Assembly: GCA_029945725.1 (NCBI GenBank)
Contig: JAQSDB010000003.1
Coordinates: forward strand, 437,842-501,841
Direction of reading: 5' to 3'
Origin: a bacterium
GTDB lineage: Bacteria > Pseudomonadota > Gammaproteobacteria > Pseudomonadales > Moraxellaceae
Length of the DNA: 64,000 nt
Shown: piece after piece, positions 25,800 through 36,072 of the stretch
Layout: every line of letters starts with the position of its first letter
How positions within the stretch are numbered: position 1 is the first letter of the stretch
Translations under genes and position numbers: made by a program
The notes under the pieces: generated by a model
Told to the model about the DNA's origin: nothing
Databases searched by the model: none
Seen by the model: the letters and a program-made list of their open reading frames with translations, nothing else

Positions 25800-26954
25800 A
25801 TGAACAATCTTTCTCCGGCAGCCGTCATCGACTGGCTGCGTCTCTGGCGCCTGCTTCAGCAGTCATCGTCATCTGCCTCCGCTCTTCTGGATGCCTTCGC
25901 TACGCCCGCCGCTGCGCTGGCCGCGAGCCCTGCGCAATGGCGCGCCCTTGGTATTGCACCGGCATCCGCGCAGAGATTGGCATATTGGCGTGCGGGAAAT
26001 GATCCCGAGCTTGCGCGCGAAATGGATGAACGGGTGGCAGCAGATCTGGCCTGGTGCGAAGCCCCGGGTCATGCCTTGCTGACACTGGACGATGCTGACT
26101 ATCCGCCCTTGCTGCGGGAAATAGCTGATCCGCCACCCTTGCTGTTTCTGAAGGGCGATGCCGCCTTGCTGGCATTGCCGCAAGTGGCGATTGTCGGGAG
26201 CCGGCAGCCCTCGCTGGCAGGCAAGGCCGATGCACAGGCTTTTGCCGGGCAACTGGCCGGAGTGGGGCTTGTCATCACCAGCGGCATGGCGCGGGGGATT
26301 GATGCATCGGCGCACGCGGGTGCCCTGCGCGCGGCAGGCAGGACCATCGCTGTGCTCGGTACTGGCGCGGATCGGCCCTATCCGCGAGAAAATGGTCGTC
26401 TTTACGAGGAAATAGTGGCGCGGGGCGGCTTGATCGTGAGCGAGTTTTTGCCGGGTGCCTTGCCGTTGGCCATGCACTTCCCGCGACGCAACCGGATTAT
26501 CAGCGGCCTTAGTCTTGGCGTGCTGGTGGTTGAGGCGGCTCCGGAGAGCGGCTCGTTGATTACGGCACGACTGGCGGCAGACCAGGGGCGATCCGTATGG
26601 GCCTTGCCGGGTTCGCGGCATCATGCCCAGGCGCAGGGATGCCTGCTGCTGATCCGTGAGGGCGCCACTGCCGTGACAACGACAACACATATCCTTGAAG
26701 ACCTGCCGCCCATGATGGGCTTTTTGCGGGCGCAGGCTGGCACCGGCAGTGCCGGACCTGCTGCACCTTCACTTCCGCCGCTGCAGGGTGATGTGCTGTC
26801 CGTCCTTGAGGCCCTGGGTTATGAGCGTCGTCATGCCGACTGGCTGATCACGACAACGGGACAGCCTCCTGCCAGCGTGTTGCGCGCTCTTTCCGTGCTG
26901 GAGCTGGCGGGTCTGATAGCCGCCGTACCGGGTGGATATGAGCGCCTTGCCTAG
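25800..26954 (+). CDS. dprA: DNA-processing protein DprA
   Basis: DprA protects incoming single-stranded DNA and loads RecA during natural transformation; it is also widespread in bacteria not known to be competent. The Rossmann-like core holds VAIVGSRQPS, VITSGMARGIDASAHAGAL and the basic HFPRRNRIISGLSLGVLVVEA. A C-terminal winged-helix-like region (about residues 315-384) is present. Three starts are possible (GTG 25785, ATG 25794, ATG 25800); AAGG spacing favours 25800. No other competence gene is visible here. Confidence 0.94.
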   Translation: MNNLSPAAVIDWLRLWRLLQQSSSSASALLDAFATPAAALAASPAQWRALGIAPASAQRLAYWRAGNDPELAREMDERVAADLAWCEAPGHALLTLDDADYPPLLREIADPPPLLFLKGDAALLALPQVAIVGSRQPSLAGKADAQAFAGQLAGVGLVITSGMARGIDASAHAGALRAAGRTIAVLGTGADRPYPRENGRLYEEIVARGGLIVSEFLPGALPLAMHFPRRNRIISGLSLGVLVVEAAPESGSLITARLAADQGRSVWALPGSRHHAQAQGCLLLIREGATAVTTTTHILEDLPPMMGFLRAQAGTGSAGPAAPSLPPLQGDVLSVLEALGYERRHADWLITTTGQPPASVLRALSVLELAGLIAAVPGGYERLA

Positions 26955-27122
26955 AGGCCCCCTTATCAAACCGGAAGCTTCGAGACGCAGGCGGGAAAAC
27001 GAGGCTGCATTTCCCCCGCACCGGCGACCCGATTGTCCGGGGGCCAGGTGCAGGGTGCTCAGACTGGATGATGGGGCTTCTGCAGGAGCCCTTTATGGGT
27101 ATCGAGTGATAAACTTCCGTGC

Positions 27123-27695
27123 ATGACCAGCCTCGCTCTCCCCTCCCCGGAAAATTTGCAACGTGCCGTACAGGCATTGCGCGCAGCCGAGGTTATTGCC
27201 TATCCGACTGAAGCTGTCTGGGGTCTGGGCTGTGATCCGTTCAGTGAAGCGGCGGTACGCCGGCTGCTGGCCTTGAAGCAGCGTGGCGAGAACAAGGGCC
27301 TGATTATCATTGCAGCGGATATTGCCCAGCTTGAGCCATGGCTGGGCGGGCTGGATTCCCTGCAGCGGGCCAGGGTCGAGGCAACATGGCCCGGACCGTA
27401 TACCTGGATTGTGCCGGCCCCTGCGGCGCCCCGCTGGTTGCGGGGCGAGCATGCGACGCTGGCGTTGCGCGTATCGGCGCATGCCGGAGTGCAGGCCCTT
27501 TGCCGTGCCTGGGGTGGGCCGCTGGTTTCAACCAGTGCCAATCGCAGCGGTGAAGTCCCTTTTGCTGAGGCTGTGGCCTTGCAGCAGGACTTCGGTGCCG
27601 CACTTGGATATATCCTTTCTGGCCAGCTTGGTGGCGATTCCCGCCCGAGTGAAATTCGCGACGCCATCAGTGGCGTTGTTTTGCGATCCCGATGA
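27123..27695 (+). CDS. tsaC: L-threonylcarbamoyladenylate synthase
   Basis: TsaC (YrdC/Sua5 family) makes threonylcarbamoyl-AMP from Thr, bicarbonate and ATP for the t6A37 modification of ANN-decoding tRNAs. It has 190 residues, the length of E. coli TsaC. Visible motifs are VIAYPTEAVWGLGCDP, the LLALKQRGENKGLIII basic loop, and LVSTSANRSG. It is followed after six bases by hemF, with which it is probably co-transcribed. About 170 bases without an obvious gene or hairpin separate it from dprA. Confidence 0.95.
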   Translation: MTSLALPSPENLQRAVQALRAAEVIAYPTEAVWGLGCDPFSEAAVRRLLALKQRGENKGLIIIAADIAQLEPWLGGLDSLQRARVEATWPGPYTWIVPAPAAPRWLRGEHATLALRVSAHAGVQALCRAWGGPLVSTSANRSGEVPFAEAVALQQDFGAALGYILSGQLGGDSRPSEIRDAISGVVLRSR

Positions 27696-28628
<933 letters not shown>

Positions 28629-28632
28629 AACA

Positions 28633-28686
28633 GCATGACTCGCATAAAAAAACCGGCATATGCCGGTTTTTTTATGCGAGTCATGC
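28633..28686. terminator. Bidirectional terminator, 54-bp perfect palindrome
   Basis: Two perfectly complementary 27-base arms meet without a spacer at the centre (GGCAT|ATGCC). A7/T7 tracts lie either side of the CCGG core, and pairing continues through ATGCGAGTCATGC. It lies between the convergent hemF and the exported-protein gene on the minus strand, whose stop codon begins two bases beyond it. Confidence 0.9.
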
Positions 28687-28687
28687 C

Positions 28688-29395
28688 TTATGGCTTGCTG
28701 GCAGTTGCCAGCAGCAGATCAATAATCTGGCGGCCATAAATATCCACCAGATAAGGTACGCTCAACTGGCTATTGAAATTAGACAGGTGTGTTATCAGGA
28801 AGTGCCATTTGGGTTTTATTTTTACTGCCAGTGCGGGCTGGGTCTTGGCCAGCTCATCCAGTTGCGCAGAGAATTCCTTGACCAGTTTTGCCGGGTCAAG
28901 ATCCCGATTAATGCCGGAGTAGTTGGTTCCGCCGATCGGATCGGCACTGTTGCGCAGGTAAATCGTCATTAAAACCTGCATGCGTTCGGTGAGGTCAAAA
29001 AGCGTGCGTTGCTGCCTGGACAGCTCATGCGGCATGCGCTGTCCAATGAGCCTGGCAAACTCGGTGGTGCGATCCTCCATGGCGTACAGGGCGATCTGAT
29101 TGACATCATTGCCCTGATAGGGGCCGTTGATCAGGGCGGCCCGTGCAGCCTGCCAGCTGGCAAGCAACTCCTTGTCATTCAGGGCGGCAACGCGAGGGTC
29201 GAGTGTGTTGATGATTTTGCCGGCATCCGTCTGGCGTTCACCGGCACGTTCCAGAATGGCGTACATCATGAGCTGCGTGGTGGCGTGGTAGGCGCCATCG
29301 CGCAAGGACTGCAATTCTGCCGCTGGAGCAGCGGCCTGGGCAGGCAGGCCGGTCATGAGCAACAGGCCGAGGCAAAGCGCGCGAAGATAATGCAT
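28688..29395 (-). CDS. Hypothetical exported protein
   Basis: The 235-residue product has a signal peptide (hydrophobic LCLGLLLMTGLPAQA, cleaved near residue 20) and a soluble alpha-helical remainder with no motif I recognise. I chose the ATG at 29395, preceded by GAGAG, because it begins the signal peptide; the open frame continues upstream but covers the divergent aroE start. It probably acts in the periplasm, function unknown. Confidence 0.7.
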   Translation of the reverse strand: MHYLRALCLGLLLMTGLPAQAAAPAAELQSLRDGAYHATTQLMMYAILERAGERQTDAGKIINTLDPRVAALNDKELLASWQAARAALINGPYQGNDVNQIALYAMEDRTTEFARLIGQRMPHELSRQQRTLFDLTERMQVLMTIYLRNSADPIGGTNYSGINRDLDPAKLVKEFSAQLDELAKTQPALAVKIKPKWHFLITHLSNFNSQLSVPYLVDIYGRQIIDLLLATASKP

Positions 29396-29509
29396 GCAGA
29401 TACTCTCTTTAAAAACAGATGTAGCCGGATTTGAATGCGCGGCCTGGTGATGCCGGCATTGACGCGATGATCCAACTGCAAGAAGCTCGCCGGCCGGAGG
29501 AATCATCGC

Positions 29510-30337
29510 ATGACGGATCACTATTGTGTTTTTGGCAACCCTGTCGCCCATAGTAAATCGCCCTATATTCATGCCGAGTTTGCCCGGTTGACCGCACAGG
29601 ACATGGATTACGAGGCAAGACTGGCAGCGCAGGATGATTTTGCCACTTCCCTCGCCGGTTTTTTTTCAGCTGGCGGAAAGGGCTGCAATATTACGGTGCC
29701 TTTCAAGCAGGAGGCATGGCAGCTGGCGGCTATACGCAGCCGTCGGGCTGAAAAAGCCGGCGCGGTTAATACCATGCTGATGGGAAAGGACGGTCGCCTG
29801 TACGGTGATAATACCGACGGCGTAGGTCTGGTGCGCGATCTGCTGATCAATGCCGGCTGCCCTGTCAAAGACCGGCGTGTGCTGGTGCTGGGTGCTGGTG
29901 GAGCGGTGCGCGGCATATTGGCGCCGCTGCTGGCAGAGCAGCCCAAAGAGGTAATTGTCGCGAACCGCACAGTCGAAAAAGCGGAGCAACTGGCGGCTCT
30001 TTTCGGCGATGACGGCAATGTCAGGGCAGCTGATTTCGGTGGTCTGGCGGGCGAAAAATTTGATCTGGTTATCAATGGCACTTCAGCGAGCCTGCATGGC
30101 GATATGCCCCCGCTCCCGGAAGGAATTCTTGCCCCCGGCGCTCTTGCCTACGACATGATGTATGGCGCGGAGCCGACGGTTTTCCTGCGCTGGGCGAGCG
30201 CACAGGGCGCCGCCATCCGCGATGGTCTTGGCATGCTGGTGGAGCAGGCGGCCGAAGCGTTTTTTCTCTGGCGCCAGGTACGGCCACCCACGGCGCCGGT
30301 GCTGGCGGAACTGCGGGCGGTCCTGAGTAAAAGCTGA
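29510..30337 (+). CDS. aroE: Shikimate dehydrogenase
   Basis: AroE reduces 3-dehydroshikimate to shikimate with NADPH in aromatic amino acid synthesis. It has 275 residues. Key motifs are [10 protein letters not shown] (shikimate binding), [10 protein letters not shown] with the catalytic Lys, DNTDGVG with the catalytic Asp, and the nucleotide loop [15 protein letters not shown] precedes the ATG. A DUF481 gene follows 26 bases later on the same strand. Confidence 0.96.
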   Translation: MTDHYCVFGNPVAHSKSPYIHAEFARLTAQDMDYEARLAAQDDFATSLAGFFSAGGKGCNITVPFKQEAWQLAAIRSRRAEKAGAVNTMLMGKDGRLYGDNTDGVGLVRDLLINAGCPVKDRRVLVLGAGGAVRGILAPLLAEQPKEVIVANRTVEKAEQLAALFGDDGNVRAADFGGLAGEKFDLVINGTSASLHGDMPPLPEGILAPGALAYDMMYGAEPTVFLRWASAQGAAIRDGLGMLVEQAAEAFFLWRQVRPPTAPVLAELRAVLSKS

Positions 30338-30363
30338 GTCCATGTGCTGTGGGGAAACGAGAT

Positions 30364-31074
30364 ATGCGGAAAGTGGTGGCGTTGCTGTTGTTATCCGCTT
30401 TGCCGGCTTGTGTGCTGGCAGAGGATGCGCCCAGGCCATTTACGGGCGACATCAATGCCGCTTATTTGCGTTCAACGGGCAGCAGTAGCAAAGAGGACCT
30501 CAAGGCGCGCCTTGATACGCAATACGTTCATGATGAGTGGACGCATCAATTCAAGGTGGAGGGCGTTAACGAGTTCGAGAGCGCGAGTGGGTTGCGTACG
30601 GCTGAGCGTTATCTGGTTCTGGAAAGATCAGGCTGGAATTTTACTTCCCGTGATTATCTCTTTCTCAAGACACAGTATGAAAAGGATCAGCAGACAGATA
30701 ACGATTATCAGGTATTGATGGCTGCAGGTTATGGTCGCAAGGTCATCAAAACCGAAACCATGTTCCTTGATGTTGATCTTGGTGCCGGTAATCGCTACAG
30801 CAAGAACGACAGGACCGGTGCGGAAGACAGCGAGACGGTCGGCAATCTTGCCTTGAAGTACGAATGGAAGTTCCGGTCAGGCGGAAGACTGGTCGAAGAT
30901 GCCTCTGCGGATATCGGTGAAAGCAGTACGGTGGTGCGTACCCGTACGGCACTGGTATTTGATTTGACGGATGTGATTGGACTCACCATGGCGTATGAGA
31001 CCAAAAGCGATGACGGGCCCAGCGACATAAATGACACCATGACGACGGTGGGCCTGAATTACCGCTTCAAGTAA
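30364..31074 (+). CDS. DUF481 outer-membrane beta-barrel protein (YdiY-like)
   Basis: A signal peptide (about 20 residues ending VLA-E) precedes a protein of alternating polar and aromatic strands: LKARLDTQYVHDEWTHQFKVEG, FTSRDYLFLKTQYEKDQQ, and a last strand ending YRF-K. This is the DUF481/YdiY pattern of a small beta-barrel of unknown role. ATG 30364 is chosen because it begins the signal peptide; a GTG 15 bases upstream is possible. It follows aroE closely. Confidence 0.82.
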   Translation: MRKVVALLLLSALPACVLAEDAPRPFTGDINAAYLRSTGSSSKEDLKARLDTQYVHDEWTHQFKVEGVNEFESASGLRTAERYLVLERSGWNFTSRDYLFLKTQYEKDQQTDNDYQVLMAAGYGRKVIKTETMFLDVDLGAGNRYSKNDRTGAEDSETVGNLALKYEWKFRSGGRLVEDASADIGESSTVVRTRTALVFDLTDVIGLTMAYETKSDDGPSDINDTMTTVGLNYRFK

Positions 31075-31098
31075 ATGCCGCAAGACAAAGTCGATGCA

Positions 31099-31653
31099 TC
31101 ACGAGCCTCCGGTTTCGGCTTCGCTCCGATAAACATCCTTGAGCCGCGCATAATTGGCGGCGGTATAAATGAAGTAGCTTTTTTCTTTTGCCGTGATGGC
31201 GCGCACGGCTTTCGCAGGATTGCCGATATAGACGTGACCCGAGGCCAGTACCTTGCCGGGCGGTACCACGGCGCCTGCACCGAGAATGACTTCAGACTCG
31301 ATGACGGCCCCGTCCATCACCATGGCTTTCATGCCGATCAGCACGCGATCATGAATGGTGCAGCCATGCAGGGTGGCCTGATGGCCGATGGTGACATCAT
31401 CGCCAATCGTGAGCGGAAAACCCTCCGGATTGTAGTTGCTGGCATGGGTAATGTGCAGCACGCAGGCATCCTGCACGGAAACGCGCTCACCAATGCGGAT
31501 GCGATGCATGTCGCCACGAATGACGCTGAGCGGCCACACCGAGCTGTCCCGTCCGATGGCGACATCGCCAATGATGACGGCGGTCGGGTCCACGAATACA
31601 CTCGGGTCTATTACTGGCCAGATGCCCTTGTGTGATCGCACGGCAGTCACCAT
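31099..31653 (-). CDS. Gamma-class carbonic anhydrase family protein
   Basis: The 184-residue protein is a left-handed parallel beta-helix made of hexapeptide repeats (for example VIIGDVAIGRDSSVWPLSVIRGD). The three zinc histidines of the gamma-CA/YrdA family appear in LHITHAS, and TIGHQATLHGCTI. It hydrates CO2 or has a related role; YrdA-like proteins often have low activity. The start at 31653 is preferred over the ATG two codons earlier because GGAG lies eight bases from it. It is divergent from prlC, as in Pseudomonas. Confidence 0.9.
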   Translation of the reverse strand: MVTAVRSHKGIWPVIDPSVFVDPTAVIIGDVAIGRDSSVWPLSVIRGDMHRIRIGERVSVQDACVLHITHASNYNPEGFPLTIGDDVTIGHQATLHGCTIHDRVLIGMKAMVMDGAVIESEVILGAGAVVPPGKVLASGHVYIGNPAKAVRAITAKEKSYFIYTAANYARLKDVYRSEAETGGS

Positions 31654-31701
31654 TTCCATTTCTCCTTTTTTGATCGTTGCAGTTTTGCCCGGAAGCTCCG
31701 T

Positions 31702-33732
31702 ATGAACAATCCCCTGCTTGAAGCCCATGACCTGCCGCCGTTTGACCGCATTCGCCCCGAGCATGTGGCGCCGGCCATAGACACCATTCTCGCCGAGAAT
31801 CGTGTGGCCATTGCCGCTTTGGCGCAGGCGCCCGCCAGCTGGGAGGCCGTGCCGGCCGTGCTGGAGGTTTTACAGGACCGGCTGGATCAGGCCTGGGCAC
31901 CAGTATCGCACCTGAATGCTGTGATGAATTCGGAGGCCTGGCGCAGTGCCTATAACGATGCTTTGCCCAGGCTGGCCGCCTATAGCACCGAGCTTGGCCA
32001 GAATGAGGATTTGTTTCGGGCTTACGAGACCATAGAGCGCTCAAGCGATTTTGCCGCTTTCAGTGCGGCGCAGCAGAAAACCATCCGCAATGCCTTGCGG
32101 GATTTTCGCCTTTGCGGCATTGGCCTGGCGCCGGAAAAGAAGCAGCGTTATGCGGAAATTGTCGAGAAGCTGTCCGAGCTGACGTCAAAGTTTTCTGACC
32201 ATGTGCTGGATGCCACCCAGGCCTGGGAGCTGCTCTTGCCGGATGCTTCGCGCCTTGGCGGGTTGCCGGCATCGGCGCTGGCCTTGCTCGCTTCTCTTGC
32301 CGGCCAAAAAGAAAAGAGTGGCTATCTCGTCACGCTGGATTTCCCCTCCTATCTGGCCGTGATGACCTATGCCGAAGACCGGGCCTTGCGCGAAGCAGTT
32401 TATACCGCCTACGTCACCCGCGCTTCCGACCAGGGACCACAGGCCGGCCAGTTTGATAATTCTGCGCTGATTGATGACATCCTGCGTCTGCGTCATGAAG
32501 AAGCGCAGTTGCTGGGCTATGAAAATTACGCGGAAGTTTCGCTGGTCTCGAAAATGGCGCGCAGCGCACAGGAAGTCACCGATTTTCTCAATGATCTTGC
32601 AGTGCGTACGAAGCCGGGTGCGCAAAAGGAGCTGCAGGAGCTGCGTGAGTTTGCCGGCACGCAACTGGCCATCGCGGATTTGCAGCCCTGGGACGTGACC
32701 TTTGCCAGTGAAAAACTGAAAGAAAAGAAATACGCCATTTCCCAGGAAATGCTGCGTCCGTATTTCCCGGCGCCAAAAGTCATTGCCGGCATGCTGCGGA
32801 TTGCCGAAATCCTTTACGGCCTGAGTATCCGCGAGCGTCATGATGTCGTTAAGTGGCATGACGATGTAACGTATTACGAGATCAGCGAGCATGCACAGGT
32901 CATTGCCAGTTTCTGGCTGGATCCGTATGCGCGTGCCAACAAGCGCGGTGGCGCCTGGATGGCAGATTGCCGCGTGCGCCGCCGCCGCGCTGACGGCAGC
33001 CTGCAAAAGCCGGTGGCTTTCCTGACCTGCAATTTCACGCCCTCTGTCGGAGGCAAACCGGCCCAGCTGACGCATGATGAAGTGACCACCCTGTTTCACG
33101 AGTTTGGTCATGGCCTGCACCACATGCTGACACGCATTGAAGTGGCCGCAGTATCCGGCATAAACGGCGTGGCCTGGGATGCCGTGGAGTTGCCCAGCCA
33201 GTTTCTGGAAAACTGGTGCTGGGAGCCACAGGCGCTGGCGCTGGTGTCGGGCCATGTCGAAACGGGCGCGCCTTTGCCGGAGGATTTGCTGGAAAAAATG
33301 CTGGCCGCCAAAAACTTCCAGTCCGGCCTCACGATGTTGCGCCAGATCGAGTTTGCTTCCTTTGACATGGAGATCCATGCGCTGGCCTCCGTGCTGGCGG
33401 GTGATGTGCAGAAAACGCTGGATGCCGTACGGCAGCGCGTAGCCGTCATTCCGGCGCCAGCCTTCAACCGTTTCCAGCATGGCTTCAGTCATATTTTTGC
33501 CGGCGGTTATGCGGCCGGTTACTACAGCTATAAATGGGCGGAAGTGTTGTCGTCCGATGCCTTCTCCCGCTTTGAGGAAGAAGGTGTTATGAATCCGGCG
33601 GTCGGCCAGAGTTTCCGTGAAACCATTCTGGCGCAGGGGGGCAGCCGTGATGCGCTGGAATTGTTTGTGGCCTTTCGCGGCCGCGAACCGGCAGTGGATG
33701 CCTTGTTGCGGCATTCCGGACTCTCGGCATGA
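31702..33732 (+). CDS. prlC: Oligopeptidase A
   Basis: An M3-family zinc metallopeptidase, 676 aa (E. coli PrlC 680), that degrades short peptides in the cytoplasm, including cleaved signal peptides. The zinc site is HEFGH at residues 466-470, and the third ligand Glu lies downstream in QFLENWCWE. No signal peptide is present. GGAAG precedes the ATG. Its stop overlaps the start of the YheV-like gene by four bases. Confidence 0.95.
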   Translation: MNNPLLEAHDLPPFDRIRPEHVAPAIDTILAENRVAIAALAQAPASWEAVPAVLEVLQDRLDQAWAPVSHLNAVMNSEAWRSAYNDALPRLAAYSTELGQNEDLFRAYETIERSSDFAAFSAAQQKTIRNALRDFRLCGIGLAPEKKQRYAEIVEKLSELTSKFSDHVLDATQAWELLLPDASRLGGLPASALALLASLAGQKEKSGYLVTLDFPSYLAVMTYAEDRALREAVYTAYVTRASDQGPQAGQFDNSALIDDILRLRHEEAQLLGYENYAEVSLVSKMARSAQEVTDFLNDLAVRTKPGAQKELQELREFAGTQLAIADLQPWDVTFASEKLKEKKYAISQEMLRPYFPAPKVIAGMLRIAEILYGLSIRERHDVVKWHDDVTYYEISEHAQVIASFWLDPYARANKRGGAWMADCRVRRRRADGSLQKPVAFLTCNFTPSVGGKPAQLTHDEVTTLFHEFGHGLHHMLTRIEVAAVSGINGVAWDAVELPSQFLENWCWEPQALALVSGHVETGAPLPEDLLEKMLAAKNFQSGLTMLRQIEFASFDMEIHALASVLAGDVQKTLDAVRQRVAVIPAPAFNRFQHGFSHIFAGGYAAGYYSYKWAEVLSSDAFSRFEEEGVMNPAVGQSFRETILAQGGSRDALELFVAFRGREPAVDALLRHSGLSA

Positions 33733-33932
33733 TCAAGCGTCAGTTTATTGCCGGTGCCCGTTGTCCGGCCTGTCATGCGCTGGACAAGGTGCGCTTTTGT
33801 CGTGATGGTGAGCGTGAGTGGCTGGAGTGCGTGGCCTGCAAACAGGTCACGGAAAATCCGGGGGAGCCGGAGCATCCCAACGCACCTGAGACAGTGGCTG
33901 TCAGCATTGTCCGTTTGCAGGAAAAGAAATGA
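33729..33932 (+). CDS. yheV: YheV-like zinc-ribbon protein
   Basis: This 67-residue protein has two CxxC pairs (CPAC near residue 12 and CVAC near 34) in the pattern of the YheV/DUF2387 putative metal-binding family. Its function is unknown. It is translationally coupled to prlC by an ATGA overlap, an arrangement I recall from Pseudomonas. Confidence 0.88.
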   Translation: MIKRQFIAGARCPACHALDKVRFCRDGEREWLECVACKQVTENPGEPEHPNAPETVAVSIVRLQEKK

Positions 33933-33960
33933 AAAAGGCCCGCTAACTGCGGGCCTTTTT
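33932..33960. terminator. Bidirectional terminator between yheV and znuB
   Basis: A 12-bp stem (33932-33943 with 33949-33960) around TAACT has five A residues on the left and seven T residues on the right. It serves the prlC-yheV unit and the convergent znuB. Confidence 0.88.
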
Positions 33961-33982
33961 TTGCGCGGGTTTTATGCCGGCT

Positions 33983-34780
33983 TCAGCGTGCAGGGCCGGG
34001 GCGCAAGAGGGAGGTCAGCAAAAAACAAAGTGCCGCAGCCACCACAATCGCCGGACCCAGAGGCAGATCCCATTGCAGGCTGCCGGCGAGTCCGGCACAC
34101 ACGGCCAGCATGCCGGTCAGGGTGGCGAGCACCGCCATCTGCTCGGGCGTGCGACTGAGCCGGCGTGCGGCGGCGGCAGGAATAATCAGCAGGGCAGTAA
34201 TCAGCAGGACGCCTACCACTTTCATCGCCGCCGTTACCGTCAGCGCCAGCAGAACCAGCAGGAGAAAGCGCAGACGAATCACCGGGACGCCATCCACGGC
34301 GGCCATTTCTTCATTGATGGAGGCCAGCACCAGGCCGCGCCATTGCCAGAGCAGAAGCGCCAGAATCACGGTGGCGCCGGCAAGCAGCATGGGTAAATCC
34401 TGTGGCGCCAGACTCAGCAGGTCGCCAAAGAGGTAGGCCATGAGATCCACACGAATGCCGTTCGCCAGGCTGATCACGATAAGGCCAAGGCTGAGAGAGG
34501 TAGTGGCCAGTATGGTGAGCAGGGTGTCGCTGGCCAGTTCCGGCCGTTTCAGCAAGACGCCGAGCAACAGTGCGACCACCACACAGACCATGCTGATGCC
34601 GACCCAGCCCGGAATCGACAGCAGCAAGCTCAGGCCGACGCCGAGCAGCGCGGCGTGCGCCAGGCTGTCACCGAAATAGGCGAGACGACGCCACACCAGC
34701 AGTGAGCCGAGCGGTCCGGCCACCAGCGCCACCAGCAGGCCGGCGCTGAGTGCCGGCCAGAACAGTTCAATGGTGCTCAT
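33983..34780 (-). CDS. znuB: Zinc ABC transporter permease
   Basis: An inner-membrane permease of the ABC-3 family, 265 aa, with about eight membrane segments. Characteristic parts are [29 protein letters not shown] and [18 protein letters not shown]. It forms the channel through which ZnuA-bound zinc enters, driven by ZnuC. Its start lies inside the end of znuC (14-base overlap), so translation is coupled. Confidence 0.96.
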   Translation of the reverse strand: MSTIELFWPALSAGLLVALVAGPLGSLLVWRRLAYFGDSLAHAALLGVGLSLLLSIPGWVGISMVCVVVALLLGVLLKRPELASDTLLTILATTSLSLGLIVISLANGIRVDLMAYLFGDLLSLAPQDLPMLLAGATVILALLLWQWRGLVLASINEEMAAVDGVPVIRLRFLLLVLLALTVTAAMKVVGVLLITALLIIPAAAARRLSRTPEQMAVLATLTGMLAVCAGLAGSLQWDLPLGPAIVVAAALCFLLTSLLRPGPAR

Positions 34781-35519
34781 GGTTGCAGACCTCGCCATGG
34801 GCATCGTGATGGTGATCGTGACGGTGGCTGTACACCGCCAGTCCCTTTGCGCCCTGCGCGCCGAAGAGGCGCAGGTATTCCGGGTGCGCGCTGACTGATT
34901 CCGGGTGGCCTTCACAGCAGACATGGCGATTGAGGCAAAGCACATGATCGGTGTCGGCCATGACCAGATGCAGGTCATGCGAGACCATGAGGACGCCGCA
35001 ACCAAGTTGATTGCGCACTGTTGCGATCAGCGCATACAGCTCTTCCTGGCCGTTGATGTCGACGCCCTGTGCGGGTTCGTCCAGCACCAGCAACTCCGGT
35101 TTGCGCAACAGGGCGCGTGCCAGCAACACACGTTGCAGCTCACCGCCGGAAAGCCGGATGACGGGTGTTTTCATCACGTGGTCAGCCCCCACGTCATTCA
35201 GCGCCTGCTCAAGTGCGCCAGCTTTCAGTCCTGGCCTGGCCAGATGCAGAAAGCGCTGCACATCCAGAGGCAAGGCTTCGTTCAGGCCGAGTTTTTGCGG
35301 CATATAACCGATGCGCAAACCGCTTTTGCTGGTGCGTGTGCCGCCGTCGGCTTGCAGCAGGCCGAGGGCGATGCGGACCAGGCAGGTTTTGCCGGCGCCA
35401 TTGGGGCCTATCAGGGTGAGGATTTCACCGGCATTGAGTTGCAGGCTGACGCCCTCAAGGACGGGGCGGCCATCGCGTTGCAGGCAGATGTTGCGGAGGC
35501 TTAGCAGGGCTTCAGACAT
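34767..35519 (-). CDS. znuC: Zinc ABC transporter ATP-binding protein
   Basis: ZnuC (250 aa) energises zinc import. Walker A is GPNGAGKT, the signature motif is [17 protein letters not shown], Walker B is LLVLDEP, and the switch His lies in VSHDLH. The C-terminus carries a His-rich tail (about ten His in the last 20 residues) likely to bind zinc on the cytoplasmic side. It overlaps zur by 8 bases and znuB by 14, forming zur-znuC-znuB. Confidence 0.96.
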   Translation of the reverse strand: MSEALLSLRNICLQRDGRPVLEGVSLQLNAGEILTLIGPNGAGKTCLVRIALGLLQADGGTRTSKSGLRIGYMPQKLGLNEALPLDVQRFLHLARPGLKAGALEQALNDVGADHVMKTPVIRLSGGELQRVLLARALLRKPELLVLDEPAQGVDINGQEELYALIATVRNQLGCGVLMVSHDLHLVMADTDHVLCLNRHVCCEGHPESVSAHPEYLRLFGAQGAKGLAVYSHRHDHHHDAHGEVCNHEHH

Positions 35520-36003
35520 GGGCGTGGCCAGTCTTGCTGCAGTGCCGGCAAATGCCCGTGAGCTCCAGTGTCTGGCTGTGCACGATGAATCCGGCCGTGG
35601 CGACGGCTTTTTCCACTGCGCTGACGAGCGCACGGTTGTCAGCCATCTCCTCCGCATTGCCGCAGCATTCACAGAGCAGGAAATAACCGGAATGCACGGC
35701 GCCGGGATGCGAGCAGCCGACAAAGGCATTGCGTGAGGCAATGCGGTGTACGAGCTTTTGTTCCAGCAGGAATTCGAGGGCGCGATACACGGTGGGTGGT
35801 GCCGGCTTGTGGCCTTCGGCGGTCAGTCGATCCAGCAGCTCATAGGCGCCGAGGGGTTTATGGCTGTTCCACACCAGCTCCAGCACGCGCCGGCGCAACG
35901 GCGTGAGCCGGGCGCCGCTCGCCTGGCAAAGCCGGTCGGCCGAGGCCAGGGCATCCTGCACGCAATGGCTGTGGTCATGGGGATGAAAGGCCGTGGTCGG
36001 CAT
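35512..36003 (-). CDS. zur: Zinc uptake regulator Zur (Fur family)
   Basis: A 163-residue Fur-family repressor. The winged helix spans about residues 30-95 ([23 protein letters not shown]). The dimer domain has the CECCGN and CRHC cysteine pairs that hold the structural zinc. The N-terminus is His-rich (HPHDHSH). With zinc bound it would repress the zur-znuCB unit and divergent znuA through the box between them. Confidence 0.93.
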   Translation of the reverse strand: MPTTAFHPHDHSHCVQDALASADRLCQASGARLTPLRRRVLELVWNSHKPLGAYELLDRLTAEGHKPAPPTVYRALEFLLEQKLVHRIASRNAFVGCSHPGAVHSGYFLLCECCGNAEEMADNRALVSAVEKAVATAGFIVHSQTLELTGICRHCSKTGHAHV

Positions 36004-36025
36004 AAGAAGCTCGCGACAAAATATT

Positions 36026-36040
36026 TGCAACAATATAACA
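36026..36040. promoter_or_regulatory. Candidate Zur box
   Basis: TGTTATATTGTTGCA (read on the minus strand) matches 12 of 15 positions of the gammaproteobacterial Zur core TGTTATAnTATAACA, as I remember it. The left half is perfect and the right half weaker. It lies in the 69-base region shared by zur and znuA, where it could control both directions. Confidence 0.6.
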
Positions 36041-36072
36041 TCAGCATCCCCCGGCTGTATTCCTCTTCTGCC

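Noticed and set aside
32185-33714. A 509-codon frame antisense to prlC
   Set aside because: It overlaps a well-supported M3 peptidase and has no recognisable domain.
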